Shown piece after piece: positions 1 to 5,374 of a DNA stretch of 5,374 nt. The notes under the pieces were generated by a model, which was not told the origin of the DNA, ran no database searches, and worked only from the letters and a program-made list of their open reading frames with translations. The position numbers and the translations under genes are program-made. The stretch's first letter is position 1, and every line of letters starts with the position of its first letter. Origin of the DNA: Bacilli bacterium (GTDB taxonomy: Bacteria; Bacillota_I; Bacilli_A; RF39; UBA660); contig CAADZW010000172.1 in assembly GCA_900753645.1 (NCBI GenBank), positions 1 through 5,374 of the forward strand. The letters run 5' to 3'.

Positions 1-151
1 CAGTATAACCGTAATCGTTAGTACCGTAAGTATTCATCCCAATCGCTAAGGAATCACCTAAAGATAAATAGTATATATCTTTGTCTTTAAAACCTAAATA
101 AATTAAAAATACTGATAAGGCAATAATAATTATAGTTAATATTTTTTTCAT
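1..151 (-). CDS. SGNH/GDSL-type hydrolase, N-terminal part (cut by window edge)
   Basis: The minus strand reads from an ATG at 151 without a stop to the window edge, giving 50 codons of a gene that continues outside. The product begins MKKILTIIIIALSVFLIYLG: two lysines followed by a hydrophobic stretch to about residue 20, which is a signal peptide or N-terminal membrane anchor. At residues 29-36 comes LSLGDSLA, the block I motif of SGNH/GDSL esterases, where the Ser in GDS is the nucleophile, followed by a Gly/Tyr-rich stretch to residue 50. An AGGGGG ribosome binding site lies 4 nt before the ATG. Family knowledge: these are extracytoplasmic serine esterases or lipases acting on lipids, acylated sugars or wall polymers. 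The other catalytic blocks, including the C-terminal Asp-x-x-His, are not visible, so substrate and intactness are unknown. It follows murA but is separated from it by a terminator-like hairpin. Confidence 0.72.
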   Translation of the reverse strand, partial: MKKILTIIIIALSVFLIYLGFKDKDIYYLSLGDSLAIGMNTYGTNDYGYT

Positions 152-161
152 ATTTCCCCCT

Positions 162-184
162 AAAAAAAGTAGATTATTCTACTT
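162..184 (-). terminator. Rho-independent terminator after murA
   Basis: On the minus strand AAGTAGA (184-178), loop ATAA, then TCTACTT (173-167) form a perfect 7-bp stem. A T run follows to 162; the last two T of the 3' arm are part of the same run. It lies 23 nt after the murA stop, as expected for the end of the fba-murA transcript. The stem is short and AT-rich, so termination may be partial. It ends only 10 nt before the next start codon. Confidence 0.6.
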
Positions 185-190
185 AATTAT

Positions 191-218
191 ATTATATATT
201 AACCAAATTATTCATCAA
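191..218 (-). promoter_or_regulatory. Possible sigma-A promoter for the GDSL-type hydrolase gene
   Basis: Minus-strand TTGATG (218-213) and TATAAT (196-191) are 16 bp apart. The -10 box is perfect and the -35 box matches four of six consensus positions. The -35 box overlaps the last codons of murA. A start 6-8 nt after the -10 box would fall near 184, at the first base of the terminator stem. AT-rich DNA produces such matches by chance, so this is tentative. Confidence 0.35.
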
Positions 219-1461
219 GTAAACTAATATCTGCTCCAACATTTTTAAGTTTATTAATTATATCTTCATATCCTCTTAAAATATGATCTACTTCTTTTAT
301 AATAGTTGTACCTTCCGCTTTTAAACCAGCTAAAACCAAACAAGCGCCAGCTCTCAAATCAGTAGCAATCACTTCTTTACCGACTAATTGTCTTGGACCT
401 TTGACATATATTTTGGTTTCGTCAATAATTATATCCGCACCCATTTCATTTAGGTATTTGACATTTTGAAATCTATTTTCATAAACTGTTTCTTCTAGTA
501 CTGAAACACCATTACAACCTACTAATAAAGTCGTCATGGGTTGTTGAAGATCAGTAGGAAATCCAGGATACCCTAGTGTTCTAATATCTACTGGCTTCAT
601 ATTTTTAGATGTAGATATTATCATATAATCATCGTATATTTCTAGAGGTACTCGCATTTCTTTTAATTTTAAAATTAAAGACTCTATGTGCTCTGGAATT
701 ATATTATCGATTTTCAATTTGTTACCAACTAATGCGCCAGCAATAGCATAAGTTCCTGCTTCAATTCGATCAGGAATAACTTCAGTAAAACCTCCACTAA
801 GATGTGGTACACCCTTTATTCTTATTTCACTAGTTCCTGCTCCAGTTATTCTGGCTCCCATATTATTTAAGAAAGTGGCAACGTTAACGATTTCTGGTTC
901 TTTAGCAGCATTGTCAATGATCGTTTGACCTTCTGCCTTTACAGCAGCCAACATGATATTAATAGTGGCTCCAACACTTGGAACATCCAAATATATGTTA
1001 TTTCCTTTTAAGTTTTCTGCCATTATTAAGTACTTATTACCGTCTTCTTCAATTTTAGCACCTAAAGCTTCAAATCCTTTCAAATGTAAATTGATTGGTC
1101 TATCACCGATCGAGCAACCGCCAGGAAAATAAATTTCTGCTTTTTTATACTTTCCCAATAAAGCTCCCATAAAATAATATGATGCTCGTAATTTTTTGGC
1201 TTTCGCTTCTGGTATCTCTTTGTTTTGTAAATTTGTTTGATCAATAATAATTCTTTCATTATCTCTTAAAACCTTTGCACCTAGATACTCTAATATTTCA
1301 TTTAAGGCATCGATATCTGAAATATTAGGAACGTTGTCGATTGTTACAATTCCATCGGATAACAAAGAAGCAGGAATTAATGCAACCGCACTATTTTTAG
1401 CACCACTTATTTTAATTGTGCCACTTAATTCCTTGGCTCCATTTATCTTTATTTTTTTCAT
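208..1461 (-). CDS. murA: UDP-N-acetylglucosamine 1-carboxyvinyltransferase (MurA)
   Basis: Cytoplasmic enzyme that transfers enolpyruvate from phosphoenolpyruvate to UDP-GlcNAc, the first committed step of peptidoglycan synthesis and the target of fosfomycin. An upstream in-frame ATG at 1467 touches the GGAGG directly, whereas the ATG at 1461 sits 6 nt after it; I therefore choose 1461, giving 417 residues starting MKKIKING, a normal family length. Numbered from that start: the N-terminal Lys-Asn pair at 22-23 (SGAKNSA); the catalytic loop PGGCSIGDRP with Cys116, so not the fosfomycin-resistant Cys-to-Asp form; DVPSVGAT at about 159; FPTD with Asp304; DLRAGA with Arg370; and RGYE with Arg396. 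These are the family's known functional positions. The two-domain inside-out alpha/beta barrel is intact. It follows fba by 40 nt with no terminator between, so the two are probably co-transcribed. That pairing recalls Bacillus fbaA-murAB, suggesting a MurZ-type paralogue (inference). Confidence 0.96.
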   Translation of the reverse strand: MKKIKINGAKELSGTIKISGAKNSAVALIPASLLSDGIVTIDNVPNISDIDALNEILEYLGAKVLRDNERIIIDQTNLQNKEIPEAKAKKLRASYYFMGALLGKYKKAEIYFPGGCSIGDRPINLHLKGFEALGAKIEEDGNKYLIMAENLKGNNIYLDVPSVGATINIMLAAVKAEGQTIIDNAAKEPEIVNVATFLNNMGARITGAGTSEIRIKGVPHLSGGFTEVIPDRIEAGTYAIAGALVGNKLKIDNIIPEHIESLILKLKEMRVPLEIYDDYMIISTSKNMKPVDIRTLGYPGFPTDLQQPMTTLLVGCNGVSVLEETVYENRFQNVKYLNEMGADIIIDETKIYVKGPRQLVGKEVIATDLRAGACLVLAGLKAEGTTIIKEVDHILRGYEDIINKLKNVGADISLLDE

Positions 1462-1467
1462 AAACAT

Positions 1468-1472
1468 CCTCC
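1468..1472 (-). promoter_or_regulatory. murA ribosome binding site that decides the start
   Basis: The minus strand carries GGAGG at 1472-1468. It abuts the ATG at 1467 with no spacing but lies 6 nt before the ATG at 1461. Normal SD geometry therefore favours 1461, removing Met-Phe from the longest possible reading. Confidence 0.8.
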
Positions 1473-1501
1473 ACTACTATATTTGTATGTATTTTTCCCA
1501 T

Positions 1502-2353
1502 TTATGCCCTATCATTACTTCCAAATAAGATAACTTTTTCTTTGATCATTTCTTTCATTGCTTTTTCACCAGCTTTAATAATTTTGCGTGGATCATACAC
1601 TTTTTGATCATCATTCAAAAATTGTCTAACTCCTTTACTCCAAGCAATTTGTAATTCAGTATTAATGTTGATTTTACATATACCACAGCTAATTGCTTTC
1701 TTAATCAAATCATCAGGTATACCTGAGCCACCATGTAAAACTAAAGGTATGTTAACTAATTTATGAATTTTGACCATTCTTTCAAAATCTAATTTCGGTT
1801 CACCTTTGTAAATCCCATGAACACTCCCTAAAGCAGGGGCAAGAAAATCAATATTAGTATCTTCGACGATTTTAACCGCATCCTCTATTTTAGCATAAGC
1901 TAATTCGTTAGCAACTCCATCCTCTTCACCACCAACAGCGCCTACTTCCGCTTCAACTGTTACATTTTTCAAACGCGCATAGTCGACAACTTGTTTAGTA
2001 ATTTTTATATTTTCAGCGATATTATATTTTGAAGCGTCGATCATGACGGAAGTAAAACCATTATCGATTGCCTTGACACAGTTTTCAAAAGAACTGCCAT
2101 GGTCCAAATGTAGGCAAACAGGAACGGTAATGTTCAAATCTTTTATCAATCCCTTTACTAAATTGCAAACGGTATAAAATCCCCCCATGTATTTTGTAGC
2201 ACCTTCACTGACACCTAAAATAACTGGTGTTTTTAAACTTTCACATTCTTCTAAAATAAACCTTGTCCACTCTAAATTGTTGATGTTAAATTGCGGAACA
2301 GCATAATGATTATTTTCCGCGTCACTTAACATTTTCTTCATATTTACTATCAT
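1502..2353 (-). CDS. fba: Class II fructose-bisphosphate aldolase
   Basis: Zinc-dependent glycolytic and gluconeogenic enzyme that reversibly cleaves fructose 1,6-bisphosphate into dihydroxyacetone phosphate and glyceraldehyde 3-phosphate in the cytoplasm. The 283 residues form one TIM barrel of usual length for the short bacterial class II type. Visible motifs: HLDHG at 82-86 (catalytic Asp84 and metal ligand His85), VEAEVG at 133-138 (acidic metal-site residues), GSVHGIYKG at 176-184 (metal ligand His179), VLHGGSG at 205-211 (metal ligand His207 and phosphate-binding Gly/Ser loop), and NINTELQ at 229-235 (phosphate binding). The start at 2353 is supported by GGTGAT three bases upstream, matching the anti-SD; Met5 has no such site. 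A strong promoter lies just before it and murA follows. The related tagatose-bisphosphate and ketose-bisphosphate aldolases (GatY/KbaY) share these motifs, but a glycolytic role is more likely as no sugar-utilisation genes are nearby. Confidence 0.93.
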   Translation of the reverse strand: MIVNMKKMLSDAENNHYAVPQFNINNLEWTRFILEECESLKTPVILGVSEGATKYMGGFYTVCNLVKGLIKDLNITVPVCLHLDHGSSFENCVKAIDNGFTSVMIDASKYNIAENIKITKQVVDYARLKNVTVEAEVGAVGGEEDGVANELAYAKIEDAVKIVEDTNIDFLAPALGSVHGIYKGEPKLDFERMVKIHKLVNIPLVLHGGSGIPDDLIKKAISCGICKININTELQIAWSKGVRQFLNDDQKVYDPRKIIKAGEKAMKEMIKEKVILFGSNDRA

Positions 2354-2356
2354 TTT

Positions 2357-2362
2357 ATCACC
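2357..2362 (-). promoter_or_regulatory. fba ribosome binding site
   Basis: GGTGAT at 2362-2357 on the minus strand, with an AAA spacer before the ATG at 2353. It matches the 3' portion of the full anti-SD complement GGAGGTGAT. It would lie at the very 5' end of the mRNA if the promoter at 2369-2397 is used. Confidence 0.7.
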
Positions 2363-2368
2363 AATTTA

Positions 2369-2397
2369 ATTATATATTGTTTTTAAGCTAAAAGCAA
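2369..2397 (-). promoter_or_regulatory. Sigma-A-type promoter for fba-murA
   Basis: Minus-strand TTGCTT (2397-2392) and a perfect TATAAT (2374-2369) are separated by exactly 17 bp, the optimal spacing, in the 83-nt gap between mntP and fba. It is the best promoter match I found between genes in the window. The predicted start, near 2362, would leave a leader of only about 9 nt. No operator or riboswitch is evident. Confidence 0.65.
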
Positions 2398-2436
2398 GAA
2401 ACTTTAATTGAAAAATAGAATACTGTTTTTAAATAA

Positions 2437-2964
2437 CTATTTAAACAAATAAATTATTCCGATGATGATCAAAACACTACCACCAATAATAGTCGAAGCT
2501 TTACCAACCAAATTATTAATTCTTGCACCAAGTACTAAACCTAAATATGTAAACATAAAGCTAAAAAGAGAAAATATAACACTGCATAAAATATAATTAT
2601 TGCTTATCACATTCAAACTGATTCCTAAAGAGAAACTATCGATACTAACAGCAAGACCAAATAGTAAAATTTCCCAAATAGTTAATATATTCTTAATTGT
2701 TTCTTTTTTAAAACTTTCGATTATCATTTGGACACCAATAAAAGATAAAATTAAAAAAACTATTAAAGCTGGATTAAAATTTAAAAAACTTAATAAAAAT
2801 GATCCCACTTTAAGACCAATCAAAGGCATTAGAAAGTGGTAAAGTCCAACTGTTGTAGCTAACTTTATAACGTCCTTTTTACACAAATTTAACGTTCCAT
2901 AAGCTAATGATAGTGAAAATGCATCCATACTAAGACTTATTGCAATCAATATTATAACAAACAT
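2437..2964 (-). CDS. mntP: Manganese efflux pump, MntP family
   Basis: Small integral membrane protein of the MntP/YebN (DUF204) family, which exports Mn(II) and protects against manganese excess. The 175 residues are nearly all hydrophobic, with about six membrane segments in two homologous halves. Each half carries the family's Asp motif: SMDAFSLSL at 12-20 (Asp14) and AVSIDSFSLG at 105-114 (Asp109). Other family landmarks are MPLIG at 46-50, a QMIIESF match near 79-85, and the C-terminal VGKASTIIGG leading into the last helix. It is slightly shorter than E. coli MntP, mainly in the loop between the halves. The start at 2964 has GGGAGG 9 nt upstream. It lies 48 nt after ung. A relative, the sporulation protein YtaF, shares the Asp motif but is usually longer. 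The substrate is inferred from the family; no manganese riboswitch (yybP-ykoY) fits in the short gap, so regulation by that route is not seen. Confidence 0.85.
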   Translation of the reverse strand: MFVIILIAISLSMDAFSLSLAYGTLNLCKKDVIKLATTVGLYHFLMPLIGLKVGSFLLSFLNFNPALIVFLILSFIGVQMIIESFKKETIKNILTIWEILLFGLAVSIDSFSLGISLNVISNNYILCSVIFSLFSFMFTYLGLVLGARINNLVGKASTIIGGSVLIIIGIIYLFK

Positions 2965-2967
2965 TTA

Positions 2968-3009
2968 AAAACGCCTCCCTACAAAAATATATTTGTAAAA
3001 ATGCGTTTT
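2968..3009 (-). promoter_or_regulatory. Hairpin sequestering the mntP ribosome binding site
   Basis: In the ung-mntP gap the minus strand can fold into one long hairpin. The outer stem AAAACGC (3009-3003) pairs with GCGTTTT (2974-2968). An A/G mismatch, one T-A pair and three T/G wobbles follow. The inner stem TACAAA (2997-2992) pairs with TTTGTA (2985-2980) around a 6-nt loop. The mntP SD GGGAGG (2979-2974) lies wholly in the 3' arm. The arm ends in a T run (2971-2967), so the element also resembles an intrinsic terminator for ung. The stem begins 3 nt after the ung stop, where a terminating ribosome could melt it. Role inferred from sequence only. Confidence 0.5.
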
Positions 3010-3012
3010 AGA

Positions 3013-3669
3013 CTATCTTCCCCAATTTATTGGTTCAATATTGTGATTTATTAAAAAATTATTCGCTTTAGAAAAAGGGCGACTACCAAAAAAGCCATTA
3101 TAAGCTGATAAAGGGGAAGGATGAACTGATTCGATAACATAATGATTTTTATTGGTTATTAATTGTTTCTTACTACGTGCATAACTTCCCCACAGGATGA
3201 AGACCATCGGTTTTTCCCTTTGATTTAATAGCCTAATTATATTATCAGTAAATATTTCCCAACCTTTATCTTTATGTGAAAGTGGTCGATCTTTAACCAC
3301 ACTCATAATAGAATTCAATAATAAAACGCCCTGTTTCGCCCATTCTGTCAAATCATTGTTTTCTTTTTTTATACCTAAATCATCTTCTAATTCTTTAAAT
3401 ATATTAGCTAACGAAGGTGGCCTTTTAACATTGTCGCGAACCGAGAAAGATAAACCATGGGCCTCATCAACTCCATGATATGGATCTTGTCCTAGAATAA
3501 CGACCTTAACATCATCATAATCTGTATATCTTAAAGCGTTAAAAATATCTTTATACTGTGGAAAACAAACCTTTTGCTTATATTCGCTTCTAACAAAAAC
3601 ACCAAGTTTTTTAAAATAATCTTTTTGTAATTCTTCCTTTAATACTATGTCCCATCCCTTATTAATCAT
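3013..3669 (-). CDS. ung: Uracil-DNA glycosylase, family 1
   Basis: Base-excision repair enzyme that removes uracil from DNA after cytosine deamination or dUTP incorporation, leaving an abasic site. The 218 residues match the usual size of about 220. All the active-site motifs are present: GQDPYHG at 60-66 with catalytic Asp62 and Tyr64 (which excludes thymine); LSFSV with Phe75, which stacks on uracil; LLLNS with Asn119, which reads the uracil edge; HKDKGWEIFTD at about 132-142; and HPSPLSAYNGFFGS at 183-196 with catalytic His183 and the DNA-intercalating Leu187. The start at 3669 is preceded by AGGTGG with a 4-nt spacer, and this SD overlaps the TAG stop of the upstream symporter. Only 8 nt separate the two genes, so co-transcription and translational coupling are likely. 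No residue that would alter function is missing. Confidence 0.97.
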   Translation of the reverse strand: MINKGWDIVLKEELQKDYFKKLGVFVRSEYKQKVCFPQYKDIFNALRYTDYDDVKVVILGQDPYHGVDEAHGLSFSVRDNVKRPPSLANIFKELEDDLGIKKENNDLTEWAKQGVLLLNSIMSVVKDRPLSHKDKGWEIFTDNIIRLLNQREKPMVFILWGSYARSKKQLITNKNHYVIESVHPSPLSAYNGFFGSRPFSKANNFLINHNIEPINWGR

Positions 3670-3677
3670 AAAACCAC

Positions 3678-4979
3678 CTACTTTATTTTATCACATTCTT
3701 TGTATCGTCTCAATTCATAGATCACATCTTTTTTTAATTTCATAATGGCATATATATTGATAATAGCCAAAATCGCAGTTAATATGTTAACTATCTGCCA
3801 AATTAAATTCGCTGACATAACCGAACTGATCAATAATACAATACAACTAATTACTTTTAATAAGAAGTTTTTTTTGTCATTAACTTTAGTTAAAAACTTT
3901 AAGTTTGATTGAGCATCATAATAGCCAGATAAAATAGTCGAAAAAGAAAATAAAATAATCGATAAAACAACGATAATATTACCAAAATGACCAATATGAT
4001 AAATAAAAGCATTTTGTGTTATTTCGATTCCGTTTAAATTACCTGACATAATGGTAACATCTGAAGTTAAGATAACTAAAGCCGTAGCTGTACAAATTAG
4101 AAAAGTGGTAATATAAATTCCGATTATTTGAACATAGCCTTGACTAACAGGAAAATCTGTGTCAACTGTGGAAGCAGCTATTGCACCCGTACCTAAGCCT
4201 GCTTCGTTAGAGAATATTCCTCGTTGAATTCCTACTATCATCGTTCCTAAAACACCAAAGCCTAATGCTTTAAAATTAAAGGCCTCCTTTACGATTGTTT
4301 TGAAAACAAATGGAATTAAATTTAAATTGCTTAAAATAATAAATAGGGATGTAATTAGATAAATAAGAGTCATAATAGGAACTAATTTCGAAGAAACTTT
4401 GAAAATTCTTTTAACACCACGACTAAAAATTAGAAGTGATAATAACATAATAACTAATCCAATTATAATCGGCTTTATGTTTAAAAAATTAGTTATAGAC
4501 TTAGTAATTGTATTAGATTGAATACTCAAAAAGCCAATAATTTGACTAATTACGATAATATATGCGTATATTCTACCCAATCTCTTATTATTTAGTCCGT
4601 TTTTCAAATAATAACTAGGACCACCTTTATATATTTTTTCTTCGTCTTTTTCCTTATATTTTAATCCTAAAACTGTTTCGGCAAAAGCATTGCTAGCTGA
4701 AATGAATCCGATTACCCACATCCAAAAAATAGAGCCAACCCCTCCCAAACAAATAGCTAGGGCAATTCCAGCAATACTTCCGACACCTATTCTTCCTCCC
4801 AATACCATCATTAAAGACTCAAAAGGAGTAATAACCGTATTACTCTTTTTTCTAATATTTTTGATCATTTGTTTAATGTTAAATTGGACAAATTTAAGTT
4901 TAAAAGTATAATAAATGCCGGCATAAACGATCATTACCGTAGCTGTAGCCCATAATATACTATCAATTACTTTAAGCAT
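3678..4979 (-). CDS. AGCS-family alanine/glycine:cation symporter
   Basis: Membrane transporter of the alanine or glycine:cation symporter family (TC 2.A.25; AgcS, DagA, AlsT relatives), which imports small neutral amino acids with Na+ or H+. I start it at the ATG at 4979, because AGGTGAT lies three bases upstream; the reading open from a TTG at 5027 would place that SD inside the coding region. This gives 433 residues, at the short end of the family, with about ten or eleven hydrophobic segments. Family landmarks: GGRIGVGSIAGIA at 61-73; GGVGSIFWMWV at 79-89, close to the family signature; KGGPSYYLKNGL at 118-129; RGIFSNEAGLGTGAIA at 253-268; and FSFSTILSGYY at 344-354. The C-terminus is a short basic tail (Lys/Arg after about 414). 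It follows rsmA by 50 nt and runs into ung. The exact substrate (alanine, glycine, or glutamine as proposed for AlsT) and cation cannot be read from sequence. Confidence 0.92.
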   Translation of the reverse strand: MLKVIDSILWATATVMIVYAGIYYTFKLKFVQFNIKQMIKNIRKKSNTVITPFESLMMVLGGRIGVGSIAGIALAICLGGVGSIFWMWVIGFISASNAFAETVLGLKYKEKDEEKIYKGGPSYYLKNGLNNKRLGRIYAYIIVISQIIGFLSIQSNTITKSITNFLNIKPIIIGLVIMLLSLLIFSRGVKRIFKVSSKLVPIMTLIYLITSLFIILSNLNLIPFVFKTIVKEAFNFKALGFGVLGTMIVGIQRGIFSNEAGLGTGAIAASTVDTDFPVSQGYVQIIGIYITTFLICTATALVILTSDVTIMSGNLNGIEITQNAFIYHIGHFGNIIVVLSIILFSFSTILSGYYDAQSNLKFLTKVNDKKNFLLKVISCIVLLISSVMSANLIWQIVNILTAILAIINIYAIMKLKKDVIYELRRYKECDKIK

Positions 4980-4982
4980 TGT

Positions 4983-4989
4983 ATCACCT
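4983..4989 (-). promoter_or_regulatory. Symporter ribosome binding site that decides the start
   Basis: AGGTGAT at 4989-4983 on the minus strand, then ACA, then ATG at 4979. It is a seven-base match to the anti-SD complement at usable spacing. It rules against the TTG at 5027, which overlies no SD and begins 2 nt after the rsmA stop. Confidence 0.8.
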
Positions 4990-5029
4990 ATTTTAAGTAT
5001 ATTAGGGTTTTGTTTTATAAAGAACAATG

Positions 5030-5374
5030 TTAAAGGTTATTAGCTATATCAATAAATATATCGAGATCGAGTTGTTCAGCTCTAACCGTCAAATCAAAAT
5101 TATATTTTTTTAAAATTTCGGCAATTTTATTTAAATCGTAACCTTGTAAATTATTCCGTAGATTTTTTCTTTTTTGTTTAAAACTGTCTCTAACCAACTT
5201 GAAAAATGTTTTTTCATCCTTTAGATAAGGGCGCTTCTTTTTTGTAAATTCTATCACTATACTATCAACATTAGGTTTAGGAATAAAGACATTACGACTA
5301 ATATCTAAAACTTTTTTGATATCAAAATAGTAGTTTAAATATACTGATAAAGAATTATAGTCCTTACTGTTAGG
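5030..5374 (-). CDS. rsmA: 16S rRNA dimethyltransferase RsmA (KsgA), C-terminal part
   Basis: The minus-strand frame ending in TAA at 5030 stays open to the window edge, giving the last 114 residues of a gene that begins outside. A GTG at 5257 could be mistaken for a start, but the residues upstream of it are clearly family sequence, so it is an internal valine codon. RsmA dimethylates two adjacent adenines near the 3' end of 16S rRNA (A1518 and A1519 in E. coli) late in small-subunit assembly; loss gives kasugamycin resistance. Visible motifs, numbered from the first full codon: SKDYNSLS at 3-10; FIPKPNVDS at 30-38, the conserved F-x-P-x-P-x-V-D-S segment; SFKQKRKNLRNNL at 64-76; and RAEQLD near 98-103 in the C-terminal helical domain that contacts rRNA. 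The SAM-binding and NLPY motifs lie outside the window. The symporter gene follows after 50 nt. Confidence 0.93.
   Translation of the reverse strand, partial: PNSKDYNSLSVYLNYYFDIKKVLDISRNVFIPKPNVDSIVIEFTKKKRPYLKDEKTFFKLVRDSFKQKRKNLRNNLQGYDLNKIAEILKKYNFDLTVRAEQLDLDIFIDIANNL

Noticed and set aside
1334..1528. Plus-strand open frame of 64 codons across the start of murA
   Set aside because: It lies almost wholly antisense to murA, its hydrophobic product resembles no family I know, and murA is a certain gene. It is a shadow frame.
2405..2436. Possible terminator after mntP (A run, short AG/CT core, T run on the minus strand)
   Set aside because: The stem would be about five A-T pairs, a mismatch and two further pairs, with almost no G-C content. 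That is too weak to call.
2600..2842. Plus-strand open frame of 80 codons inside mntP
   Set aside because: It is antisense to a recognisable membrane protein gene; lysine- and isoleucine-rich translation is what AT-rich antisense DNA gives.
2965..3012. Manganese (yybP-ykoY) riboswitch before mntP
   Set aside because: The gap is only 48 nt, too short for the full aptamer, and I see none of its conserved core. The space is taken by a single hairpin.
4690..4911. Plus-strand open frame of 73 codons inside the symporter gene
   Set aside because: It is antisense to a well-supported transporter gene, with no recognisable domain.
4991..5027. Possible promoter before the symporter (TTGTTC, then TAATAT or TATACT)
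   Set aside because: The better -10 match is 20 bp from the -35 box, and the correctly spaced one fits poorly. Read-through from rsmA explains the gene as well.
5030..5257. A separate 75-residue small gene starting at GTG 5257
   Set aside because: The frame continues upstream without a stop, and the upstream residues include the RsmA motif F-x-P-x-P-x-V-D-S. The GTG is an internal valine codon.

Overview
The window is AT-rich (about 30% G+C by eye), densely packed bacterial chromosome. All seven genes read leftward on the minus strand. The strong GGAGG/GGTGAT-type ribosome binding sites, the low G+C and the gene content point to a low-GC Firmicute of the Bacilli/Mollicutes-related kind. It makes peptidoglycan (murA), so it is not a wall-less mycoplasma. 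All tryptophans in the complete genes are TGG and all six visible stops are TAA or TAG, so the standard bacterial code applies. The species cannot be named from this sequence.

In transcription order, right to left: the 3' end of rsmA (16S rRNA dimethyltransferase, cut by the window edge); an AGCS-family amino acid:cation symporter; ung (uracil-DNA glycosylase), whose Shine-Dalgarno (SD) sequence overlaps the symporter stop codon; mntP (manganese exporter family), whose SD is buried in a 42-nt hairpin just after ung; a promoter; fba (class II fructose-bisphosphate aldolase); murA (first committed step of peptidoglycan synthesis); a short intrinsic terminator; and the first 50 codons of a membrane-anchored or secreted SGNH/GDSL-type hydrolase, cut by the left edge.

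The likely transcription units are rsmA-symporter-ung, possibly running into mntP, and then fba-murA from its own promoter. The fba-murA pairing resembles the fbaA-murAB (murZ) neighbourhood of Bacillus, so this MurA may be the MurZ-type paralogue. The genes are housekeeping (ribosome maturation, transport, DNA repair, metal homeostasis, glycolysis, wall synthesis). I see no mobile element, CRISPR array, tRNA or rRNA and no convincing new system. The most interesting non-coding signals are the SD-sequestering hairpin before mntP, the terminator/promoter overlap after murA, and the near-leaderless fba promoter. Three coding-region ends were refined by hand: murA starts at 1461, the symporter at 4979, and rsmA runs off the window edge instead of starting internally. 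No stretch over 300 bases lacks a gene.
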